Origin: JBOCEF01 sp047610385
Lineage (GTDB): Bacteria > Pseudomonadota > Alphaproteobacteria > Rhodobacterales > Rhodobacteraceae
DNA: 64,000 nt
Reading direction: 5' to 3'
Assembly (NCBI GenBank): GCA_047610385.1
Contig: JBLGAC010000004.1
Location: 62,001-126,000 of the forward strand
How positions within the stretch are numbered: the stretch's first letter is position 1; each line of letters opens with the position of its first letter. A program made the position numbers and the translations under genes. Shown here piece after piece: positions 52,268-60,473 of this stretch. The notes beneath the pieces were generated by a model that saw only the letters and a list, made by a program, of their open reading frames with translations, made no database searches and had not been told where the DNA came from.

Positions 52268-52843
52268 ATGCGTCTGATCGCCAGAAGAACCCTGATCGCC
52301 GCGCTTGCGCTTATGCCCCTGATCTTCGCCCCGGCCGTGCAAGCTGCGGAGATGGGCGAAGACGGCCTGCATAAGCAGCCGTGGTTTTCGTTGACCTTCA
52401 AGGACATGGCCGAAGATCTGGCGGCCGCCAACGATGCGGGCAAGCGGCTGGTGATCATGTTTGAACAGCGCGGCTGCATCTACTGCAAAAAGATGCATGA
52501 GGAGGTGTTCTCAGACCCCGACATCGCCAAATTCATCTCAGACAACTTCATGGTCGTGCAGATGAACCTGTTCGGCAACGAGGAAGTCACCGATTTCGAC
52601 GGCGAATCTCTGTCCGAAAAAGAGATGGCCCGCCGCTGGAGCGTGGTGTTCACACCAACGATTCTGTTTATGCCCGAAGCCGCGCCTGATGGGCCTGCAG
52701 GCCCTGCTGCGGTTGCGGTCATGCCCGGCGCCTTTGGCAAAGGCACCACCCGGAACATGTTCGCCTGGGTGCTTGAAAAGGGCTATGAGGGCGACGAGCA
52801 TTTCCAGAAGTATCACGCCCGCAAGCTCAGCGAGAGCAAGTGA
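52268..52843 (+). CDS. soxW: SoxW, periplasmic thioredoxin
   Basis: 191 residues, signal peptide ending near residue 24 (PAVQAAEM). EQRGCIYCKKMHEEVF carries the CxxC pair, and VVFTPTILFMPEAAP the cis-Pro region. It receives electrons from SoxV. The ATG at 52268 follows AAAGGAA. A run of GC-rich repeats and the soxX operator separate it from the next gene. Confidence 0.92.
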   Translation: MRLIARRTLIAALALMPLIFAPAVQAAEMGEDGLHKQPWFSLTFKDMAEDLAAANDAGKRLVIMFEQRGCIYCKKMHEEVFSDPDIAKFISDNFMVVQMNLFGNEEVTDFDGESLSEKEMARRWSVVFTPTILFMPEAAPDGPAGPAAVAVMPGAFGKGTTRNMFAWVLEKGYEGDEHFQKYHARKLSESK

Positions 52844-52902
52844 AAAACCTTCATATCCTTGATCTGGCTGGGGCGCTTGCGCGTCGCGGCGGCCAGCGCC
52901 CG

Positions 52903-52980
52903 GGTGCGCTGCACGCACGGGGCCCAAGGTGCGCTGCACGCACGGGGATGGTGCGCTGCACGCACGGGAATGGTGCGCCG
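52903..52980. repeat. Tandem repeats between soxW and soxX
   Basis: GGTGCGCTGCACGCACGGG occurs at about 52903, 52928 and 52950, with a degenerate fourth copy at 52972. Each unit can fold as a GTGCG/CGCAC hairpin. They precede the SoxR-type operator and may mark a transcription-stopping or RNA-processing point. Confidence 0.8.
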
Positions 52981-52988
52981 CAACACAT

Positions 52989-53016
52989 TGTTAAATTCAA
53001 ACTCATGAATTTAACA
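52989..53016. promoter_or_regulatory. Perfect inverted repeat upstream of soxX (likely SoxR operator)
   Basis: TGTTAAATTCA, six bases, then its exact complement TGAATTTAACA. It ends just before a candidate -35 box. Its core AAATTCA-N6-TGAATTT recurs upstream of soxC. Confidence 0.8.
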
Positions 53017-53017
53017 T

Positions 53018-53046
53018 TTGCTTGCGCGATAAGGCGCTGCTAGTTT
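53018..53046 (+). promoter_or_regulatory. Candidate promoter of soxXYZAB
   Basis: TTGCTT and TAGTTT with 17-base spacing lie directly downstream of the operator. A repressor at 52989-53016 would abut the -35 box. Confidence 0.6.
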
Positions 53047-53081
53047 TACAGCCCAACGACGGAATTAACAGGGGGAGGTAC

Positions 53082-53546
53082 ATGATGTCGTCAACCCGGA
53101 TCATCGCTGCGATCGCAGCGACGAGCCTCATCGTCGGCGTCGCGTCGGCAGAGACGCTGTCGCCCGATCAGGTGAAATTCGCGGACGGCGCGGTCGCGCA
53201 GTCCCTTACTGGTGCCGCGGGCGATCCCGTCGCCGGGCGGGAATTGTTTGCGAACCGCAAGCTGGGCAACTGCCTGGCCTGTCACCAGAACCCCGAGATG
53301 CCCGAACAGGCGTTCCAGGGCGAAACCGGCCCCACGCTTGAAGGTGTGGCGGGCCGCTACGACGAAACGCATCTGCGCGGTCTGGTTGTGAATTCGAAGA
53401 TGACGTTCGAAGACACGATGATGCCGTCCTTCTACCGCAGCTCCGGTTTCTACCGTGTTGCGGGCAAGTTCGCGGACAAGACCATTCTGTCGGCCCAGCA
53501 GGTCGAAGACGTGGTTGCCTACCTCAAAACGCTCAAGGACGAGTGA
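53082..53546 (+). CDS. soxX: SoxX, monoheme cytochrome c of the SoxAX complex
   Basis: 154 residues. Signal peptide ends near VASAETL. GNCLACHQNPEMP is the heme site, with a Met ligand likely in KMTFEDTMMPSFY. Together with SoxA it oxidises thiosulfate onto the SoxYZ carrier Cys. GGGGGAGG precedes the ATG. First gene after the soxX promoter/operator. Confidence 0.95.
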   Translation: MMSSTRIIAAIAATSLIVGVASAETLSPDQVKFADGAVAQSLTGAAGDPVAGRELFANRKLGNCLACHQNPEMPEQAFQGETGPTLEGVAGRYDETHLRGLVVNSKMTFEDTMMPSFYRSSGFYRVAGKFADKTILSAQQVEDVVAYLKTLKDE

Positions 53547-53617
53547 GCGCGATCGGCGGCGCGCATGTCGCGCCGCCGGGCTCCTCGGCCGTTTTCCCCA
53601 TCCAGACGGAGGACCCT

Positions 53618-54046
53618 ATGACCTTCACTCGACGTGATACGCTGAAAATTGCTGCTGGCGCAGCCGCGCTGGTGGTCATGCCGCTTTCGGGCGCCATGGC
53701 TGCGACCGACGAAGCGGTTGCTGCCGCGATCTCCGCCTTCACTGGCGGCGCGGCGACCACTGACGGCGGCGTCGACATCGGCGCGCCTGAAATCGCCGAG
53801 AACGGCAACACCGTTCCGATCGACGTTTCCGCTGAGGGCGCGTCATCCATCATGATCCTGGCTGCGGGCAACCCCAACCCCGGGATCGCGACGTTCCACT
53901 TCGGCCCGCTTGCCGATTCGGCCGCTGCGACGCGCATCCGCCTTGCCGGCACCCAGGACATCATCGCGGTCGCGAAGATGGCTGACGGGTCATTCCGCAA
54001 GGCCCAGCGCACCATAAAAGTGACCATCGGCGGCTGCGGCGGCTAA
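53618..54046 (+). CDS. soxY: SoxY, sulfur-substrate carrier subunit
   Basis: 142 residues. A twin-arginine signal (MTFTRRDTLKIAAGAA) is followed by the beta-sandwich and the C-terminal GGCGG swinging arm, whose Cys carries thiosulfate as a Cys-S-sulfonate. The GGAGGAC before the ATG fits. It heterodimerises with SoxZ. A short hairpin (GCCTGA/TCAGGC at 54093-54108) lies between it and soxZ. Confidence 0.97.
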   Translation: MTFTRRDTLKIAAGAAALVVMPLSGAMAATDEAVAAAISAFTGGAATTDGGVDIGAPEIAENGNTVPIDVSAEGASSIMILAAGNPNPGIATFHFGPLADSAAATRIRLAGTQDIIAVAKMADGSFRKAQRTIKVTIGGCGG

Positions 54047-54134
54047 CGAAAACATGGCGCGCCGCGTGGACTGGTTCCTCGCAGGCGCCCCTGCCTGAGA
54101 GATCAGGCGACACCCGCTTTCAGGAGATACAGAA

Positions 54135-54461
54135 ATGGCTGCTGTGAAACCCCGCGTCAAAGTCCCCAAATCGGCCGCTGCCGGCGAGGTGATCGAGATC
54201 AAAACCTTGATCTCGCACCCGATGGAATCGGGCCAGCGCAAGGACAAGAAGGGCGAGCTGATCCCGCGCAAGATCATCAACAAATTCGTCGCCACTTATA
54301 ACGGCGAAGAAGTGATCAGCGCGACGATTGAGCCCGCCGTCTCGGCCAACCCGTATATCGAATTCAGCATGAAAGTGCCCGCCGCTGGCGATCTGCACTT
54401 CGCCTGGACCGACGATGACGGCTCGGTCTACGAGATCACCAAATCCATCGAGATCGCCTGA
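54135..54461 (+). CDS. soxZ: SoxZ, partner of SoxY
   Basis: 108 residues, immunoglobulin-like fold, no signal of its own (exported with SoxY by Tat). AAGEVIEIKTLISHPMESGQRKD and IPRKIINKFVATYNGEEVISATIEPAVSANPYIEF are typical. It presents SoxY to the enzymes. CAGGAG precedes the ATG. Confidence 0.96.
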   Translation: MAAVKPRVKVPKSAAAGEVIEIKTLISHPMESGQRKDKKGELIPRKIINKFVATYNGEEVISATIEPAVSANPYIEFSMKVPAAGDLHFAWTDDDGSVYEITKSIEIA

Positions 54462-54507
54462 GGGCGGTCTTGAGCCGACTTGAGTTCAACAAGGGGGAGA
54501 CAGAGGC

Positions 54508-55362
54508 ATGATCGACGGCAAGCTTAAAAGCCTCGCCGCGGCCTGCGCGGTCGCAGCGCTTGTGGCCGGCGGCGCTGCGTTCGCGGGGCCCGACAACAAC
54601 AAGCTGGTGATTGAGGGCGAGGAGATCCTCACCGACGTCGCCACGCCTGATGGTCATCCGCTCGACCGTCTGTATTCCGGCTGGCGCTTCCGCGCCGCCG
54701 AGACGCAGCAGCTTGAGATGGACGATTTCGAAAATCCCGCCATGGTGCTGGTCGATCAGGCCAGCGACATGTGGAACAAGGTTGAGGGCGGCGAGGACAA
54801 GTCTTGCGCGTCCTGCCACGGCGACGTGGCCGAAAGCATGATCGGCGTCAAAGCAGGCTATCCCAAGATGAACGAGAAGGCGGGCAAGCCCTTCGCTCTC
54901 GAACATCAGGTCAACGCCTGCCGTACCGAACGCATGGACGCCGATGCCTGGAAATGGGAATCGGGCGATATGCTTGCCATGACTGCGCTGATCGGCCTGC
55001 AGTCGCGCGGTATGCCTGTGGACATCGACGACGCCGCTTTGGCCGACGCGATCGCTGAGGGCAAAGAGCTGTACTACTCCCGCGTTGGCCAGCTCGACAT
55101 GTCCTGCGCCCATTGCCATGAGGACAATTACGGCACGATGATCCGTGCGGATCACCTGTCCCAGGGCAACACCAACGGCTTCCCGACCTATCGCCTGAAA
55201 TGGCAGGGCGTCGGATCGCTGCACCGCCGCTTCAAGGGCTGCATGGACAACATCCGCGCAGAACCTTTCAAGCGCGGCTCGCAGGAGTTCACGGCGCTTG
55301 AGGCCTACCTCGCCTGGCGCGGCCAGGGTCTCTCGGTTGAAACGCCCGCGGTGCGCAACTGA
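54508..55362 (+). CDS. soxA: SoxA, diheme cytochrome of the SoxAX complex
   Basis: 284 residues, signal peptide ending near residue 26 (AFAGPD). Two heme sites, CASCH and CAHCH, and the Cys of RFKGCMDN, which is the axial cysteine-persulfide ligand of the active-site heme in this family. It forms the thiosulfate-conjugating enzyme with SoxX. An intergenic region of 348 bases with two hairpins follows before soxB. Confidence 0.96.
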   Translation: MIDGKLKSLAAACAVAALVAGGAAFAGPDNNKLVIEGEEILTDVATPDGHPLDRLYSGWRFRAAETQQLEMDDFENPAMVLVDQASDMWNKVEGGEDKSCASCHGDVAESMIGVKAGYPKMNEKAGKPFALEHQVNACRTERMDADAWKWESGDMLAMTALIGLQSRGMPVDIDDAALADAIAEGKELYYSRVGQLDMSCAHCHEDNYGTMIRADHLSQGNTNGFPTYRLKWQGVGSLHRRFKGCMDNIRAEPFKRGSQEFTALEAYLAWRGQGLSVETPAVRN

Positions 55363-55409
55363 TCCACAACGTTCCGGAAGCGCTGCGGCGCCCCGGTTAT
55401 TTCTGACGA

Positions 55410-55434
55410 TTTGGGGTGCCGCGGTGCCCCCCAA
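55410..55434 (+). repeat. Hairpin 1 between soxA and soxB
   Basis: TTTGGGG and CCCCAAA-type arms (one bulged C) around TGCCGCGGTG. Confidence 0.6.
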
Positions 55435-55446
55435 AACACTGACACT

Positions 55447-55470
55447 CTGGGGGCGCCGCGGTGCCCCCAG
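55447..55470 (+). repeat. Hairpin 2 between soxA and soxB
   Basis: CTGGGGGC, GCCGCGGT, GCCCCCAG: a perfect 8-bp stem that shares its loop with hairpin 1, so the two look like a duplication. Confidence 0.65.
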
Positions 55471-55710
55471 AAACCCAAAGCGCCCGCACCGCCGCGCGGC
55501 AGCGGCGGCGTGTCTTTTGGCGGCGCGTACCTGCCGCCACCCCCCCGACCAGAACACGCAAGCTTCGCACCCGCCCTTCCCATGGCGCCCCCAAAGGCGC
55601 TGTGCCGGCCTTGCCATGCCTCAGGCCGCCTCTGGCCCGGGATCATGCGCGGCAATTTCCCCCGGCCACCCGGCACGTGAGGGGCGCGGCGCACCGCAGG
55701 AGACCATGAG

Positions 55711-57402
55711 ATGATTTCGCGCAGGGACTTCCTTCAGACCACGATCGCGGCCTCTGCCATTATCGGTGGCTCAGGCATCGGCAACTGGGGCCGACTGTCG
55801 GCGCGCCAGGCGATGACCGAGGCGCAACTGCTTGAATTCCCGACCATGGGCAACGTGACGGTGATCCACATCACCGACATTCACGCGCAGATTAAACCCC
55901 TGTGGTTCCGTGAGCCTGAGATCAATCTTGGCGTCGGGATGGCGGCGGGGCAGCCGCCGCATCTGACCGGGCAGGATTTCCTCAAGCAGTTCAACATGCA
56001 GACCGGCACGCCCGAAGCCTATGCGATGACCTATCTGGACTTCGCCGCCATGGCGAAAACCTATGGCCGGGTCGGCGGGCTGGACCGCGTGGCCACCGTG
56101 GTCAAAGCCATTCGGGCCGATCGCCCCGACGCGCTGCTGCTGGATGGCGGCGACACTTGGCATGGCAGCTACACCGCGCTGAAGACCGAAGGCCAGGACA
56201 TGGTCAACGTGATGGCGGCGCTGAAGCCGGACGCGATGACCTCCCACTGGGAATTCACGTTGGGCAAGGCGCGGGTGGATGAACTGGTCGCGCAGCTTGA
56301 GTTCCCGTTCCTCGGCGCCAACATCTTTGATGCCGAATGGGACGAACCGGCCTATGAGCCTTACAAGATGTTCGAACGCGGCGGCGCATCGATCGCCGTG
56401 ATCGGCCAAGCGTTCCCGTATCTGCCGATCGCCAACCCACGCTACATGTTCGAAAGCCTGTCCTTCGGGGTTCGCGAATCGCGCATGCAGGACATGGTCG
56501 ACGAGGTCCGCGCGAAAGGTGCCGACGCGGTGATCGTGCTGTCGCATAATGGCTTTGACGTTGACCGCAAGATGGCCGCGCAGGTGCAGGGCATCGACGT
56601 GATCCTGACCGGCCACACCCATGATGCGCTGCCCGAGCCGCTGATGGTTGGCAAGACGATGCTGATCGCGTCCGGGTCCAACGGCAAATTCGTCAGCCGC
56701 CTTGATCTGGATGTTCGCGACGGAGAGGTGAAGGGCTATCACCACAAGCTGATCCCGATCTTCTCGGACGTCATCACCCCGGACAAGGACATGACGGCGC
56801 TGATCGACGAACAGCGCGCGCCCTATGCCGCCGACATGGCCGAAGTGCTGGGCAAGACCGACAGCCTTCTGTATCGCCGCGGCAATTTCAACGGCACTTG
56901 GGATGATCTGATCTGCAACGCCATGATTGATGAGCGTGAGGCAGATATCGCCCTATCCCCTGGGTTCCGCTGGGGCGCGTCGATGCTGCCAGGCGAAGAC
57001 ATCACCCGCGAAGATCTGTTCAACGCGACTTCGATGTCCTATCCGGCCTGCTACCGCAATGAGATGACCGGCGAAAACCTGCACGCGATCCTAGAAGACG
57101 TGGCCGACAACCTGTTCAACCCCGACCCCTATTACCAGCAGGGTGGGGACATGGTGCGCGTTGGTGGCATGGGCTATGCGATCGACATTGGCAAACCAAT
57201 GGGATCGCGCATCACCGACATGACGTTCCTGAAGACCGGCGAAAAGATTGAAGCGGACAAAACCTATGTCGTCGCGGGCTGGGCCTCGGTGAACAAGGAC
57301 ACTGAAGGTCCGGCGATCTGGGATGTGGTTGAAAATTACATCAAGCGCAAAGGCACGGTGTCGGTCGATCCGAACAAGTCGGTGATGGTCAAAGGCGCCT
57401 GA
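55711..57402 (+). CDS. soxB: SoxB, dimanganese thiosulfohydrolase
   Basis: Hydrolyses the sulfonate group from the SoxY-bound intermediate, releasing sulfate. 563 residues with a Tat signal (SRRDFLQTTIAAS). Metal ligands appear in HITDIHAQIKPLW (DxH), LLDGGDTWHGS, DAMTSHWEFTLG and LTGHTHDALPEP, the order known for SoxB and the 5'-nucleotidase family. The ATG at 55711 follows CAGGAGACC. A 11-bp hairpin follows it downstream. Confidence 0.97.
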   Translation: MISRRDFLQTTIAASAIIGGSGIGNWGRLSARQAMTEAQLLEFPTMGNVTVIHITDIHAQIKPLWFREPEINLGVGMAAGQPPHLTGQDFLKQFNMQTGTPEAYAMTYLDFAAMAKTYGRVGGLDRVATVVKAIRADRPDALLLDGGDTWHGSYTALKTEGQDMVNVMAALKPDAMTSHWEFTLGKARVDELVAQLEFPFLGANIFDAEWDEPAYEPYKMFERGGASIAVIGQAFPYLPIANPRYMFESLSFGVRESRMQDMVDEVRAKGADAVIVLSHNGFDVDRKMAAQVQGIDVILTGHTHDALPEPLMVGKTMLIASGSNGKFVSRLDLDVRDGEVKGYHHKLIPIFSDVITPDKDMTALIDEQRAPYAADMAEVLGKTDSLLYRRGNFNGTWDDLICNAMIDEREADIALSPGFRWGASMLPGEDITREDLFNATSMSYPACYRNEMTGENLHAILEDVADNLFNPDPYYQQGGDMVRVGGMGYAIDIGKPMGSRITDMTFLKTGEKIEADKTYVVAGWASVNKDTEGPAIWDVVENYIKRKGTVSVDPNKSVMVKGA

Positions 57403-57436
57403 TCGCCTGCCCCCGGCCGCTGGGCCCGTCCCTTGG

Positions 57437-57479
57437 GCCCGTCCCCCACGCCCGTTCTTCATGCGCGGGGGGGACGGGC
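57437..57479 (+). terminator. Hairpin after soxB
   Basis: GCCCGTCCCCC pairs perfectly with GGGGGACGGGC over a 21-base loop; no U-run follows, so any termination would be weak or factor-dependent. It lies 34 bases past the soxB stop. Confidence 0.5.
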
Positions 57480-57526
57480 GCTGAAATACACGTCGCCTCC
57501 GGCTTGCCCGGGCTTTCAATCCACCG

Positions 57527-57550
57527 ACAAATTCAGTATTATGAATTTGT
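57527..57550. promoter_or_regulatory. Perfect inverted repeat upstream of soxC (likely SoxR operator)
   Basis: ACAAATTCA, six bases, then its exact complement TGAATTTGT, 33 bases upstream of the soxC ATG. Same core and same spacing as the soxX site at 52989-53016. Confidence 0.8.
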
Positions 57551-57583
57551 ATATGAGTCGCACTCGACCACGGGAGGAAAACC

Positions 57584-58873
57584 ATGACCGACCCGACCAA
57601 GGGCGTGAAGGGCAAGACCGACATTGCCCCGTCCCGCCGCAATTTCCTGGCAGGCAGCCTCGCCGCAGGCGGAGCGCTGGCAACCGCAGCGGCCGCAAGC
57701 GCCGCGACCGGCGACCCGGCGATCACCGAAATGCAGGACTGGACCAACTCGTTGGGTTGGGGCGTCGATGAACGCCCCTACGGCGTGCCGTCCGAATATG
57801 AATCCCATGTGGTGCGCCGCAACGTGTCGTGGCTGACCGCGGACCCGATCAGCTCGATCAACTTCACGCCGCTGCACGAACTGGACGGGATCATCACCCC
57901 CAACGGCCTGTGCTTTGAACGTCATCACGGCGGCGTGGCGGACATTGATCCTGCCGAATACCGCCTGATGATCAACGGGCTGGTGGAACGTGAATTGGTC
58001 TTCACGCTCGACGACCTCAAACGTTTTCCGCGCGAAAACCATGTCTATTTCCTGGAATGCGCGGCGAATTCGGGCATGGAATGGCGCGGCGCCCAGTTGA
58101 ACGGCTGCCAGTTCACCCACGGCATGATCCATAACGTCATGTACACCGGCATCCCGCTGCGCCTGCTGCTTGAAGAAGCTGGCGTGAAGACTGAGGGCAA
58201 ATGGATCCTGCCCGAAGGCGCGGATGCGGCGGGCATGACCCGCTCCATCCCCATGGAAAAGGCGCTGGATGATTGTCTGGTGGCCTTCAAGATGAACGGC
58301 GAGGCGCTGCGGCCTGAGCAGGGCTATCCGGTCCGCTTGGTGGTTCCCGGTTGGGAAGGCAACATGTGGGTCAAGTGGATGCGCCGCATTGAGGTTGGCG
58401 ATCAGCCTTGGCACCACCGCGAAGAAACCTCAAAATACACCGACCTGCTGGACAACGGCAAAGCCCGCCGCTTCACGTGGGAGATGGACGCCAAGTCCGT
58501 CATCACCAATCCCAGCCCTCAGGCACCGATCACCCATGGCCCCGGCCCGATGGTGCTGACCGGCGTGGCGTGGTCCGGGCGCGGCACCATCCCGCGCGTG
58601 GACGTGACCATCGACGGCGGCAAGACCTGGCATCAGGCGCGGATGGATGGGCCAAGCCTGCCCAAATCCATGCACCGGTTCTATTACGACTTTGTCTGGG
58701 ATGGCGCGCCGATGCTGCTGCAGTCGCGCGCCCATGACAGCACCGGTTACATCCAGCCCACCAAGGATGACCTGCGGGCAGAGCGTGGCGAAAATTCGAT
58801 CTACCACAATAACGGCATCCAGACTTGGGCCGTGAATGCGGACGGAGAGGCGGAAAATGTCGAAATCTCTTGA
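57584..58873 (+). CDS. soxC: SoxC, molybdopterin subunit of the sulfane dehydrogenase
   Basis: Oxidises sulfane sulfur on SoxY. 429 residues with a Tat signal (PSRRNFLAGSLAAGG). YFLECAANSGMEWRG contains the Cys that ligates molybdenum, and VRLVVPGWEGNMWVKWMRRIE and SGRGTIPRVDVTIDGGKTWHQA match the sulfite oxidase-type fold. GGGAGGA precedes the ATG at 57584. The gene overlaps soxD by 17 bases. Confidence 0.95.
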   Translation: MTDPTKGVKGKTDIAPSRRNFLAGSLAAGGALATAAAASAATGDPAITEMQDWTNSLGWGVDERPYGVPSEYESHVVRRNVSWLTADPISSINFTPLHELDGIITPNGLCFERHHGGVADIDPAEYRLMINGLVERELVFTLDDLKRFPRENHVYFLECAANSGMEWRGAQLNGCQFTHGMIHNVMYTGIPLRLLLEEAGVKTEGKWILPEGADAAGMTRSIPMEKALDDCLVAFKMNGEALRPEQGYPVRLVVPGWEGNMWVKWMRRIEVGDQPWHHREETSKYTDLLDNGKARRFTWEMDAKSVITNPSPQAPITHGPGPMVLTGVAWSGRGTIPRVDVTIDGGKTWHQARMDGPSLPKSMHRFYYDFVWDGAPMLLQSRAHDSTGYIQPTKDDLRAERGENSIYHNNGIQTWAVNADGEAENVEIS

Positions 58874-59537
58874 TATGACCCGCCGCGTGCTGCGCGCCAC
58901 ACTGGGCCTGGCCGCCGCTGCGCTGTTCGCCGTGGTTCTGGCGGCGCCCGCCAATGCGGGGCCTCTCGGCCTCGGGCGCGCTGCGACCCCCGATGAGGTC
59001 GCGGCTTGGGACATTGACATCCGTCCCGACGGTGCCGGTCTGCCCGAAGGCGCGGGCACCGTGGTCGACGGAGAGGTCATCTTCACCGAGCGCTGCGCCT
59101 ATTGTCATGGCGATTTTGGTGAGGGCGTGGACCGCTGGCCGGTGCTGGCAGGCGGGCAGGGCACCCTGACGTCGAACCGTCCGGTGAAGACCATCGGGTC
59201 CTACTGGCCGTATCTGTCGACTGTTTGGGATTACGTGCACCGCGCCATGCCCTTCGGCGATTCCCAAAGCCTTGAGGACGACGAGGTCTATGCCGTCGTC
59301 GCCTATCTGCTTTACCTCAACGATCTGGTGGATGACGATTTTGAACTGTCGAAGGCGAACTTCCAGGAGATCCGCCTGCCCAACGAAGAAAACTTCTTCA
59401 TGGATGATCGCGAAGACACGCCGGTTTTCCAAGTGCGTGAGGTCTGCATGGAAAACTGCAAGCCAAGCGTGGTGATCACCAAGCGGGCCGCTGTGCTTGA
59501 CGTGACCCCCGACGGCGAAGGTGAAGTCGTTGAATAA
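58857..59537 (+). CDS. soxD: SoxD, single-heme cytochrome c subunit of SoxCD
   Basis: 226 residues with a signal peptide ending near residue 34 (PANAGPL). One heme site, CAYCH (80-84), with a Met ligand probably in RAMPFGD (131). A C-terminal CMENC pair (197, 201) is present. SoxD of Paracoccus pantotrophus is a longer diheme protein, so this is a monoheme form. It passes electrons from SoxC. The GGAGAGG before the ATG sits inside soxC. Confidence 0.88.
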   Translation: MSKSLDMTRRVLRATLGLAAAALFAVVLAAPANAGPLGLGRAATPDEVAAWDIDIRPDGAGLPEGAGTVVDGEVIFTERCAYCHGDFGEGVDRWPVLAGGQGTLTSNRPVKTIGSYWPYLSTVWDYVHRAMPFGDSQSLEDDEVYAVVAYLLYLNDLVDDDFELSKANFQEIRLPNEENFFMDDREDTPVFQVREVCMENCKPSVVITKRAAVLDVTPDGEGEVVE

Positions 59538-59966
59538 CTGAGCTTCCCGGCCCGAACGCAATCGCGGGCCGGGATCTGAACGGAGCGCCGCCGTGGCCCC
59601 CCTTCGCGGATGTCGGCCGGAAGCGTGTTTGGACCGATGCAGGCGGACAGTTTTGCGATTGCCATGTTCCCCCTGCGATGCGCCGCACATCCAGCGGGTT
59701 CAGGCGCAGGCCAGCGCGGTTGCGCGCATCCGGCCCACTCATGTGGCCCGCGCGTAAGGTCCGTGTGATCTGGACGCGCCATACCCTTTCGGTTTATTTT
59801 TTAACGCCCGCGGTCTGGCTCACTGATCTTATGTTGCGTGCAGGCAGGGTCCGGGATGCGCACGCACTCCGCGATTTCATTGAATTGCCCCGGTCCGTGG
59901 ACCTTTGCCGCGGCGCGTGCTGGCGTCTTCGGGCGCATGTGTAACAAACCACAGAAAGGTTGCCGC
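59538..59966. other. Region between soxD and tspO
   Basis: 429 bases with no convincing gene. It contains the hairpin at 59546-59573, an AT-rich patch near 59800-59810 and presumably the tspO promoter. I see no PpsR-type TGT-N12-ACA site. Confidence 0.5.
59546..59573 (+). terminator. Hairpin after soxD
   Basis: CCCGGCCCG pairs perfectly with CGGGCCGGG over a 10-base loop, nine bases past the soxD stop. No T-run follows. Confidence 0.55.
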
Positions 59967-60473
59967 ATGATCGCGTTTCTTATTCTGGTCGGGTTCGGCG
60001 GTGCCTGCGCGGCGGCGGGCCTGACCGGTATGCTATTCAAGCCCGGCCTTTGGTATGCGGGTCTGGCCAAGCCGCGATGGACGCCGCCGAATATCCTGTT
60101 CCCAATCATCTGGACCACGCTTTATGTCCTGATGGCATGGGCGGCATGGCGCGCGGCCAGTGCCTCCGCTGGGACTGAGGCGCTGCTTGCATCTGCCGGG
60201 CTGGGGTTCTGGACGCTTCAGATCACCCTCAACGCACTGTGGTCACCGATCTTTTTCGGCCTGCGCCGCCCGAAAATTGCGCTGGTGGTGATCGCGGCGA
60301 TGGAGCTTGCCCTGCTGGGCGCAATCTGGGGCTTTGCGGCGGTTGATCCGGTGGCAGCGGCAATGATGGTGCCGACGCTGATCTGGGGTGGCTGGGCCGC
60401 GGCGCTGAATTACAGCGTCTGGCGCATGAACCCGCCTGACGCGTTCGGCCTGCCGCAAGGTGCCGCACACTGA
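59967..60473 (+). CDS. tspO: TspO/MBR-family tryptophan-rich sensory protein
   Basis: 168 residues, five membrane helices. WYAGLAKPRWTPPNILFPIIW, NALWSPIFFGLRRP and the terminal ALNYSVWRMN are classic TspO signatures. It binds tetrapyrroles, and in Rhodobacter sphaeroides it regulates photosynthesis genes in response to oxygen. The ATG at 59967 follows GAAAGG. Its TGA overlaps the next ATG. Confidence 0.93.
   Translation: MIAFLILVGFGGACAAAGLTGMLFKPGLWYAGLAKPRWTPPNILFPIIWTTLYVLMAWAAWRAASASAGTEALLASAGLGFWTLQITLNALWSPIFFGLRRPKIALVVIAAMELALLGAIWGFAAVDPVAAAMMVPTLIWGGWAAALNYSVWRMNPPDAFGLPQGAAH

Larger units (their letters stand above)
55363..55710. other. soxA-soxB intergenic region
   Basis: 348 bases without a supported gene. 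It contains two near-identical GC-rich hairpins (55410-55434 and 55447-55470). Long frames here are GC-driven shadows. Apparently the soxXYZA and soxB parts may be separated by partial termination or RNA processing. Confidence 0.5.

Noticed and set aside
52840..53043. 67-codon frame after soxW
   Set aside because: It overlaps the soxW stop and consists largely of the tandem repeat and the operator.
59678..59944. 88-codon frame between soxD and tspO
   Set aside because: Arg-rich, no ribosome site, no domain; treated as intergenic.
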